From NCBI GenBank assembly GCA_949358305.1, contig OX442314.1:47438581-47502580 (forward strand): DNA of 64,000 nucleotides, read 5' to 3'. The notes under the pieces were generated by a model that saw only the letters and a list, made by a program, of their open reading frames with translations, searched no databases and was not told where the DNA came from. Numbering within the stretch: the stretch's first letter is position 1; the number at the start of each line of letters is the position of its first letter. This DNA is from Strigamia acuminata. Its lineage: Eukaryota; Arthropoda; Chilopoda; Geophilomorpha; Linotaeniidae. Positions 56,178-64,000 of the stretch are shown piece by piece. The position numbers and the translations under genes are program-made.

Positions 56178-57517
56178 CGACAAAAGGTGCGAAATCTTTC
56201 TTCCCAACTTTTCCACTTCTGCCATCGAGTAGCACAGGGGCAATGTCGAGTTCATAAAGGGCCAACTAAGTTGAATTTGGAATTATTACTAAACACTTAT
56301 CGATTATACGATTAAGTATTAATCTGACCTGCATTTCACATCAGGAGTTTGTAATTGATCATGAAGCCATTGATTTTGGCACTCGACCTCTTCATCCTCA
56401 GTGCCGCAAGGGTTTTTACTCGTGTTTAAATATTCAAACTGCAACAATTATAAATTAAACAGTATTTAAATCCGGAAATTAAGTATTTGTTTACTTTTGT
56501 ATCTGACATCTCTAAACTATTATCCCTATTTCGATAAACGATTGATCTGCCAACGAACATGAGTTTGGTTGCAGCAGCTCCGTAAACATCAACCTAGAAA
56601 ATAAAAATTGTTATGTCAATTGTTTAACCGTCCCCTTAAACTTAGATTGATCTTACAAGAAATTCACCAACATCCACCGTTAGTGGTACAATCACCCAAA
56701 ACGTATAGATTTTGCCAGCAAAATACCACTGCAAATCTAAAATGATCAAATATTGTTTATTTTCTGGCCTCGGCTCATTTTTATGAAATGAAATAGATGA
56801 TTAGTGACCTGAGTGAAGAACTTGGCATGGACCAGCGACCGTGTCGACCTTCTTTTGTTTTAACCAGTCTTCGGTTTCACATTTGGTGGAATTGACCGCA
56901 TGATGACACTGAAATACCCAGTTGAGTTTATAAGGTCAAGTTACTATACCTGATGTGTTCTAACTTACTCTGGAAGATCTTCCCATCTTCATATTTTTTG
57001 TTGTGGGTTCCCACAGATCCCATAGTGTGATGCCGATGTTATCGAAAGAGAAATGGTCCCGGTCGTTCCAACGTGCGTTGCATGCTGCATGTCTTCTACA
57101 AACTTGATCAAAAGTTCTACGAAAGTCGTACGACGTGTCGTGGCTGCGTGGGCAAATTATAATGCCAGGTGTTGTGTATTGGCCGAAGCTTTCAATTTGT
57201 ATGCTCGTGCCCACTGGCTGTGAAAAGTACTTGTCGAAGCAAATTGACAGCTGCCAAACACACAGTGTAGTGCTCAGTAGCGCCGAAACAGTCCACAATA
57301 GTTTGTGCGCGCCTGCAATGTATCGCGCCTTAGTTTCGTGCGATTGGCGCGGTTTGAAGCCGAGATGATGTATGCGTGTGCGTGAGTGCGGAAAAACAAC
57401 GGGAGTGTGCGGATAAACAATTCTAAGTCCTGTTCTTCTACTATGGATATTCATTACACTTGAATTAAACTCCTCCAACGGGGTGAAAACAATTACTTGC
57501 TGAGAGTATAAGTTCAT
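55905..57517 (-). CDS. DEG/ENaC gene C: single-unit pickpocket-type channel (432 aa, 6 exons)
   Basis: Predicted sodium or cation channel subunit. Minus-strand exons 56969-57517, 56809-56908, 56657-56736, 56495-56593, 56329-56438 and 55905-56265 sum to 1299 nt with consistent phases. TM1 is about residues 72-92 (LLWTVSALLSTTLCVWQL), followed by a Cys-bearing ectodomain of about 300 residues (CRRHAAC, CETEDW, NPCGTEDEEVEC, CRRPCSK). TM2 near the C-terminus is VGGSIGLFLGFSLLS, with the GFS filter. It ends soon after TM2 (MDHGKK), so it is an ordinary one-unit channel in contrast to genes A and B. It is convergent with gene B. The 3' end was duplicated by the LINE insertion event but not broken. 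Confidence 0.82.
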
Positions 57518-57679
57518 GCACGCTTTGTAGGTAGATCTGACCTTACTTCATCTGCGGTTAAGCGGCAATCGCATTATGTCTCAATTCAAAATTCCATGCT
57601 AGCACAAAGCATTTTCAAAGAAGATTGTTATTCTTGAGACTAGACGTAGAAAATAAATAGTATGACATAAGATACATTA

Positions 57680-59243
57680 TGCTGCGATCCGGGTTTTTAT
57701 CCACTTAATTTCTAATAAATTAAGCAGAAACCGCAGGTGAATGCTATAAAAGACTTACAATCGGCGGCCTTAAATTATCTAGGGGTTAAGTTTAACCTTC
57801 CCATAGCCAAGCCTAGTTTCCACCATTGCTAGCTAAGGTCGGTCAAATCGGCCTTCTTTTAAAATGCTTCTGCGCATGTGCAGAATCACATTTTTCCTGG
57901 TATTTTTTTTTTCCCTGGTCAATTTATCGCTTAGTTATTCCTACCTTAGCAATGGAAGTTCACAGTACCATGCTGGATTGTGACTTTGAAAATATAAAGT
58001 CAGTGATTTTACATTTGATTTTGTACTGGCATTAAATAAAAATAATTTTTTTTTAGTTCACATGTTCCAAGAGAACTGATAAACCTTTTTGAAAGGTTTA
58101 AAAAGGATGGAACTAAATCCACGTGCGGGAATTTATAGCGCCATCTGGTGACAAAATACAGCAAAACTGATGTAAAGCGCTTGCACTAATGGTGTTTTTT
58201 AATGAAAATCAGCAATAACTTAATTATAAACAGGAAAAAAAATTTGATTAAGTATTCATAAATAGAAAAAAAATACATTCGAGGAATACCAGTTGGTTTC
58301 AAATATTTATTTTCACATAAAAAAAAGTTATGTTGATTTTTCAAATTTTTACATTTTGTTGACCCACCATGGCTATGGGAAGGTTAAGGAAAAGAAATAA
58401 AAAAGACAGTTTATAATATAAAAATCACAAATATGTATTTATTCGGTTTAATACAATAAAATATGATAAAAATGACTAGTTAAAATAATACAATGGCGAC
58501 AAGTCGCTGAATAATGGAGTAAAAAACAAAGGAAGGGCTTGCAACGACTGTTGCAAGCTACAAAGCGTCAGAAATGGCGCTTAAACAACACAATGTTGTT
58601 GAGCGAAGGCAAATGTCTTCGTTTGCTGAACTCACGAACGATGGTCGAAGACGATGGTTCTCGTGGGCTCCTTCTACGGCTCGTGCGACGGCTCGGCGGC
58701 GGTGGTTGACGGCTGTAGGCTTCCGGCTCTCGTACGATGGCGGTGGCTGTCGTTCGCGCGGCAGCGACGGCGATGGTTCACGATCGTCGGGAAACTTCTC
58801 GGTTACGATTGCTGGAATTAGCTTCGGCTAATTCAAGCAGGATAGCTGGCTTTGTAATTCGTTACAAAGCAAGCTGGTGAAACTTGACGGTTACACGGTC
58901 CACTGTCAATACGTATTGTCGGAGCAGATATCGCAGTGATGTTGTGGGTTGTGTATTTTTGTCAAGAGTCCCGATTTGAGCCAAGGCGCGAGCCCAGCAC
59001 GCTTCAATATTGCGCAGAAAACCTGCGCACTTAGCTCAAATGGGTGCAACTAGTGGTTATTACACCATATTGCACCATAACGGCTAATAACCGTTTTCAC
59101 CCCGGACAACCTGGGGTGATATGTGCCTAGAGAGGATTTCTCCCCTCGGTCACATGATCTGACTTGGCGTGTGCCACAGTCAAATTAATTAGAAGACAAT
59201 TAATTTTATCTTCTAAGTTGGTGAATATTTTGAGATCACCACA
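57680..59243 (-). repeat. Element 3 LTR (3' LTR in element orientation), interrupted by MITE
   Basis: 1564 bp with TG...CA ends, about 972 bp without the inserted MITE and its TTAA. It contains a series of perfect short hairpins: GCGAC/GTCGC 58496-58507, GCTTGCAAC/GTTGCAAGC 58537-58558, AAGCG/CGCTT 58563-58582, AACAAC/GTTGTT 58584-58600, CGAAG/CTTCG 58604-58621. This is an array similar in design, not in sequence, to that of element 1. Confidence 0.85.
57796..58383. mobile_element. piggyBac-type MITE, copy 2 (588 bp), inside element 3 LTR
   Basis: Flanked by TTAA (57792-57795, 58384-58387). The ends CCTTCCCATAGCCA and TGGCTATGGGAAGG are the same as copy 1 at 33737. The first 100 bp equal the reverse complement of the end of copy 1 (AAGCCTAGTTTCCACCATTG; GCTTCTGCGCATGTGCAGAA). 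No transposase. It inserted after this LTR. Confidence 0.85.
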
Positions 59244-59295
59244 CATCCCCCCATTTAAGACGAATCCTACATGGAGAGAAAATGAACGAACCAAT

Positions 59296-61946
59296 TTATG
59301 ATTCGTCCATGTTCTGAGTTCGCTCAGGCGTCAACGGGCGCATCATGTCCGTGGCGTCGTCCCTTGGATTGGACCGCTCATTGACGATACACAGGTCGCG
59401 ACCTGCGTTTGGTCCGGAGACCATTCCAGGGTTGACATGAAGCCAAACCTGGATGATTCTTGCCGAGTTCGCTCGGTTGAAAAATCCTAGCGCCGCAAAC
59501 TCTATCGGATCCTCTGGCGCCAATCGTGCTCTCAGGAGTCGGTCGTGGAGCACCGATGGTGGGCTTAACACCCGAATGTGGTCTTCGAGCCACATAAACA
59601 CCTGCCTCGACAACTTGTGATTGTTGCTAAGCAGTGTTCGCGTATCCGGCGTCAAATAGAAGTGCGGATACAGGCGCATCAGGGTCTTGAAAGCCGACTC
59701 TTTCTTCAGTGGCTTAACCGTCTTCTCCGGCTTGGTTGGTGGCGGCGGTGGCGGCGGCCGCGAATCTTCCGTCGTAGCATCGTCGAAATGGCTCGGCGAG
59801 CCCATGAAAACCAACGCGGGTGCGGAGGTTGGCGAGGGTGTGACGCCTCGTCCCTGCGTTCGACCAACTCCGGTGAGCTTACGGGGTTCGACTGCCCGTT
59901 GAACTCCGGCTGGAGTTTGAGAACTTCCGGCGTTCTCCTGCCAAAATGAACATCCAGCGCCTTCTTGGGCCGACTGGAAAACAGCTAGTGACGCTGCTGC
60001 TGTGGCGCTCGTAACTGGAAGCGGTGTTCTTCCGGCCATTTGCGCCGTGGCCTTCGCAAAGGACCACTCGGTTCGTAACCGAACGGCGGCCTCTTCTTCG
60101 GTCTCGCCGTTTGCTACGACTTGCTTAATGAGCTCGGCTAAGATCGTAGGCGGGTCGAGCCGGAGGTGGTACCACAGCTCGACTTTCTTCTCCGACAGGC
60201 CCATCGGCGCGGTCCAAAGGTAAGTAATGGCCGCTAACGCCTGTCCTGGCGAAGGAAGAACACCAGGGTACAACACCCTAGTCATCCCCGGAATTAGCTG
60301 ACGTTGAAAATCCATCAGGCGGGGATCATCAATGGTCTTGATGTCGGAGAGTTCTAGCCTTTCAGCTAGTCTCTGCCAGTCCTTCTGCGACTCGGCGATC
60401 TGGGCGCTTTGGTATGCGTCCAGCTTCTGGAGCACTTCCTGCTGCGCTCTAATGGGTTGCTGCTCGTAGCAGGTCCATTGTGGTCCGAATGACTCACTAA
60501 AAAATGGCCGGAGTTGCAGGTTGCTAACTCCAGCCGGCAAGCGGGAAACATATCCATGTTCGGGCAAGCGGCTAGCATGTCCAGGTACAGGCACGCTACA
60601 GTCGGGAGAGATATCACCGACGACACGTCTCATGGCGTATGGAGTAGCCGGGTTGTCCACTTTGAATGTGGAGACGGTTCGGCTACTTCGGGCGGACTTG
60701 ATTGTGGAGTCCGATTCGAAGCTTAACGAAGACGACGAGCCAAACATCTCTGGTGTCCGTCCTCGTCGCGACTGCGGGCGTGGTGGCTGCGCTTCAGTCG
60801 AATATGGGCGCGATCGCCTCTGTCGCTCTTCTCGATCGCGGCTCGATTCGCGGAACATCGGTCGGACTGGAACCGGCGGAGGGAGTTGCCCCACCCTCAA
60901 ATCCTCGTCTTGCGGCGGAGGATTGATGGCCGCTGGGGCCGGAATTTCATCTTCTCGATAAAAAGGGAGAGCGCAGCGCGCTTGCTCCTCTGCCTCCTGT
61001 TCTTGAGCCAGTTGTCGATTTTCGTCGACGCGAAGCTGCACTGCGGCAGCTCGGAGTGCTTTCGACGGGAAGAATCCCGGAAAATCATTGAAGCACCCTG
61101 CGAGCGCCAACTGGTGGAGCTCGGTTTGTGTGGCGGGAAGTTGCGGGTTCCCGTCACGAACGGACTTGCGGTACCGTTGCACGACTTCGCGTTGTGTCGT
61201 TTTGAGGTTCTTCCTCAATTGGGTGAGAGCACCGTAATTAATTCCGGTACTCTTTAGCGCTCTTCTGCGCTCGTGACGCTCTCGAGGCGTCACTGGCCAC
61301 TGGTTGTGCAGCAGCTCGGCAGCTAGTGGTCCTGGGGGGCTCTCGTCGAGCGTCCACTCGATTTCGTCGACACCGTCCACGTGAAGGCGCTCGATGAATC
61401 GGCCTTTTGCACCAAATCCTTGCAGCGCCGATCTGCTGAAGTCGTGGCGCAACTTCCACCACGTGTTGTTTGCCGTTTTCAGTCGCCTAATCTTTTCGGG
61501 CAATGCCGCTCGAAAAATCAGCGGGTGTTGGGTTGGCACATGATCGGGAAGCGCAAACGGCGTCTCTCGATCCCTCTCGATCTATATTCGAAAAAAAAAT
61601 AAATAAATAAATTAGTTTATTTTAAAAATAAACAAATAATTTCCATTGAAATATTTTTTTTAAGCTTAGCGCTTGTGGCCGTGAGCCACTAAGGGATGTT
61701 GGTTGTCATAGCAACTCCCTTCGCACATGCTTGAAGCACGTGACGTTTATAGCCGCCATTTTTATTTTTTAGCGGCTTGTGTTTGAAATCAGGAAAAGTG
61801 AAATTACTCAATTTTTCTGACTTAAACACTTGGTAAAATTTATTTTACTAATTTACCCTCTCTTGTAACGATAATTGGGCGTCGTTACCGGCTCCTTCCA
61901 TCGGCATTTCATTGTCCGCATGGAGGTTGACTTCGTCGTCTGCCAT
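59296..61946 (-). CDS. Element 3 third gene: acidic leader exon spliced to ORF3 (function unknown)
   Basis: Exons 61857-61946 (30 codons, start MADDEVNLHADNEM) and 59296-61581 (761 codons). The donor is AGG|GTAAAT and the acceptor CGAATATAG|A, both phase 0. Exon 2 has no early ATG, so splicing supplies the start. The product would be about 791 aa, closest to element 1: shared RET.....PDVPT / DHVPTQHP start, VVRLYHESFR versus VVQRYRKSVR, QLALAGCF, Arg/Ser-rich middle, SQKDWQRLAERLE to LDPPTILAELIKQ block, PPPPPPP, and the C-terminal QVWLHVNPGMVSGPNAGRDLC domain. No membrane segment. The intron 61582-61856 is AT-rich. Confidence 0.7.
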
Positions 61947-62288
61947 TCTCCTTCTTTTTCGCGTCGAAAAAGAAATTCTTTCGGCTAGAAAGAAGTAATA
62001 AATTATATTAAATATATTTATCGAATTTTTCTTTCAGAAAAATAACTTACAGTTTGCTGAATCAAGAAAAACTGTCGTGCTGTATCGGAGTCGATGCATC
62101 CACTTCAAAACTTATCGGAAAAGTGGCTAAGTTCGTTGATTGGAGCAACGAACTTGTTTCGGTGACACCGAATGACGTCACAAATTATAACGCATTGTGA
62201 ACGTTGTCATTCGAGTGTGGACTACGAATGACGTCACGAGATTGCTCTCTCGGATCTTTTGGGTAAACCCAAAAGCTGAAAGTCAACG

Positions 62289-64000
62289 CTATGTCTTGAC
62301 TCGCGGAACGCGAGATCTCAAGTTGTACTTTGACTTTCGCGAAGTACAATCCAACTTGTTTAGATTGTCATCAGCATCGTCTCCAATGTCAGATGAGTTA
62401 TTTTCTTCATTGTTTGAAATTTTCTCTTTTTCTAAAAACATTTCCTTTTCTAGATTTTCATCAAGAGAAACATTTTCAAGTCTCTTGTTTATTTCATCGA
62501 CTTCGTTATTTTTGAGTTTCGATTTTTCACTCGATTCCGTGTTTTCGACAGGAATTTTGGATAATTCAGCATCATCCAAGGTATTAACAATATTTTTTGT
62601 TTTTTGACCCACTTCCTCCCCTTCCAGCCAAATTTCTTGGTTGAAAACAGGAAAGTACGGCATTAATTCAGTGCCGTGAACAGCTGGATAAATTTTATTA
62701 TCACTCAGCCGTCGAAGTTGAAAGGCGCCTCCTTGTAACCTTTTGACAATTACATAAGGCCCATTCCTTTTTGGTGAAATGCCTGCTGCTATTCCTTTAG
62801 CGGCATTTGAGAGAATATGAGACTCTCGCCAGACTAAATCATTTTGTCTGAAGTTGTCGAATTTCTTATCTGATTTTCCAGCTTCGACACGGCGTCTCAA
62901 ATCTAAGACGTGAGACATCATATGCTGATATGTCTCTGCAATTATTGCTTCTAATTTCTGAACATATAAATGCGGATTTTTTGGGTCAATGACTAAAATT
63001 CCCTCCGGAATTCTTGGATCCCAAGGAATTCTTAATTCTCGGAAAAAATTTAAGAAAGCTGGAGAATAATCTCTGCCTCTTGTTACAGTTGTTCTCAAAC
63101 TGAATGCAAATTCGCGTAGATACTCATCCCATTGGTCGTGAATATCTAAATAAATCGAAACTAAATATTTAATATCTCGATTGGTTCTCTCCACAGGATT
63201 GCTTTGTGGATGATAAATCGATGTCGGTGTTCGCGACATGTCGAATTTTTTGCAAAATTCTTTATAGACCTGTGATCGAAATTGAGGTCCATTATCACTT
63301 ATAATTTGTCTCGGAAATCCGAAAGTTATTGATAAGTGATAAATTGTGTTGGCAACTTTCATTGCCGTTGGATTACACATTGGAAATAATTCTGGCCAAT
63401 GCGTAGCAACATCTACGATGACGCAAATGTGGGTATTGTTTCTTCTGGTTCTTGGTTTAGGACCAGACAAATCCACACTGAGGCAGTCAAATGGTCCAAA
63501 TGGTCCAATTTGAGCGCCTTCAATTTCGGTCTTCGATCTCGGCTTGCATGCCTGACATCCTTGACAATGTTGAATAAAACGTGTAATATCACGTTTCATA
63601 CCTTTCCAGGTATAAACTCTTCGAGTTCGGTACATTGTCCTCGCAATGCCTGGGTGGCCGGACAGTGGATGTCCGTGCATCAACCAAATGATTTTATAAA
63701 TCAATTTTCTTGGCACAACAACTTTAAGCGCCCTACCATCCTCTCCTAATTCATCGGTAGAGGTAGGATGATAATGGAGTAACATATCTTCTTCAATGAG
63801 ATAAGTACTCGCGTGTCTTTCAAAATTTCTTCTTTGAAGACGAGTTACTATGTAACTTGGATATTGCTTGTTTAACAAGTAATTGCGAATATGTTGGCAA
63901 AATTTGTCTGCTTTTTGCGCTGCAATAATGTCATCTCTCGTTGGAGGATCACATTCCAATTGTTTAGCAATTTTAGCTGCAAATGCTTTAATTAAAACAT
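62289..64000 (-). CDS. pol: Element 3 Pol, C-terminal part (integrase), continues past window
   Basis: The frame is open from the window edge to a stop at 62289 (about 570 codons). Integrase HHCC finger (HGHPLSGHPGIARTMYR...CQGCQACK), core motifs LSVDLSGPKP, ISDNGPQF and NPVERTNRD with the conserved D, D, E, a C-terminal domain (NGPYVIVKRLQGG), and an acidic then basic tail with YNLRSRVPRV. It is about as similar to element 1 Pol as expected for subfamilies and intact as far as seen. RT and protease would lie beyond 64000. Confidence 0.92.
   Translation of the reverse strand, partial: VLIKAFAAKIAKQLECDPPTRDDIIAAQKADKFCQHIRNYLLNKQYPSYIVTRLQRRNFERHASTYLIEEDMLLHYHPTSTDELGEDGRALKVVVPRKLIYKIIWLMHGHPLSGHPGIARTMYRTRRVYTWKGMKRDITRFIQHCQGCQACKPRSKTEIEGAQIGPFGPFDCLSVDLSGPKPRTRRNNTHICVIVDVATHWPELFPMCNPTAMKVANTIYHLSITFGFPRQIISDNGPQFRSQVYKEFCKKFDMSRTPTSIYHPQSNPVERTNRDIKYLVSIYLDIHDQWDEYLREFAFSLRTTVTRGRDYSPAFLNFFRELRIPWDPRIPEGILVIDPKNPHLYVQKLEAIIAETYQHMMSHVLDLRRRVEAGKSDKKFDNFRQNDLVWRESHILSNAAKGIAAGISPKRNGPYVIVKRLQGGAFQLRRLSDNKIYPAVHGTELMPYFPVFNQEIWLEGEEVGQKTKNIVNTLDDAELSKIPVENTESSEKSKLKNNEVDEINKRLENVSLDENLEKEMFLEKEKISNNEENNSSDIGDDADDNLNKLDCTSRKSKYNLRSRVPRVKT

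Larger units (their letters stand above)
57680..64000 (-). mobile_element. Element 3: Ty3/gypsy LTR retrotransposon, cut by window end
   Basis: Same lineage as element 1 (LTR end GATCCGGGTTTTTA, polypurine tract AAATGGGGGGATG next to the LTR, similar Pol). Present: LTR 57680-59243, ORF3 gene, and the C-terminal part of pol open to the window edge. Gag, the rest of pol and the 5' LTR lie beyond 64000, so completeness and target duplication cannot be judged. Confidence 0.9.

Overview
This is eukaryotic nuclear DNA from an animal, most likely an arthropod or another invertebrate. The evidence is short GT-AG introns of mostly 50-100 bp, a GARS-AIRS-GARTF trifunctional purine gene, pickpocket-type DEG/ENaC channel genes, and a mix of Ty3/gypsy, LINE, hAT-like, Tc1-like and piggyBac-like elements. 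I cannot name the species. I saw no tRNA, rRNA or CRISPR.

Layout. (1) 1-10.2 kb: a single-exon SRPK-like kinase on the minus strand, cut by the window edge and lacking its catalytic Asp, stands head to head with a complete 16-exon GART gene (1934-9964). Four GART introns hold DNA-transposon relics. (2) 10.2-11.5 kb: dispersed repeats, a 20-bp minisatellite and a 61-bp tandem repeat. (3) 11.5-32.1 kb: DEG/ENaC gene A, 11 exons that join exactly in frame (796 aa). It encodes two complete channel subunits in one polypeptide (TM1-ectodomain-TM2-linker-TM1-ectodomain-TM2). Its intron 9 carries a 12.85-kb Ty3/gypsy element (element 1, minus strand). (4) 32.1-35.5 kb: a piggyBac-type MITE, a tandem-repeat block before a TATA box, and an inverted-duplicate Myt1-kinase pseudogene. 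(5) 35.6-52.7 kb: DEG/ENaC gene B, 12 exons (840 aa), with the same two-subunit architecture. A 13.5-kb Ty3/gypsy element (element 2, plus strand) sits exactly at the splice donor of its first exon. (6) 53.3-57.5 kb: a microsatellite, a partial copy of gene B, a 5'-truncated LINE flanked by an unusually long 469-bp direct repeat, and DEG/ENaC gene C, an ordinary one-subunit channel on the minus strand. (7) 57.7-64 kb: a third Ty3/gypsy element (element 3, minus strand) truncated by the window edge. Its LTR is interrupted by a second piggyBac-type MITE.

The LTR elements share an uncommon plan: gag, then pol in the -1 frame (an A AAA AAC slippery site at the end of gag in elements 1 and 2), then a third gene in the env position. 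That third gene is not env-like because it has no signal peptide or membrane segment. It is predicted to be made from a spliced RNA in which a short acidic leader exon is joined in phase to a large Arg/Ser/Pro-rich exon with a conserved C-terminal domain. All three elements show the same leader/intron/ORF3 arrangement. The LTRs of elements 1 and 3 carry arrays of short hairpins. In element 1 the five stems differ in sequence but stay self-complementary around a common palindromic core.

The strongest candidates for undescribed biology are the concatenated DEG/ENaC channels, the spliced acidic-leader/ORF3 gene of these giant gypsy elements, and the LTR hairpin array. All exon models are read from splice signals and frame continuity only. 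No database search or expression data were available.
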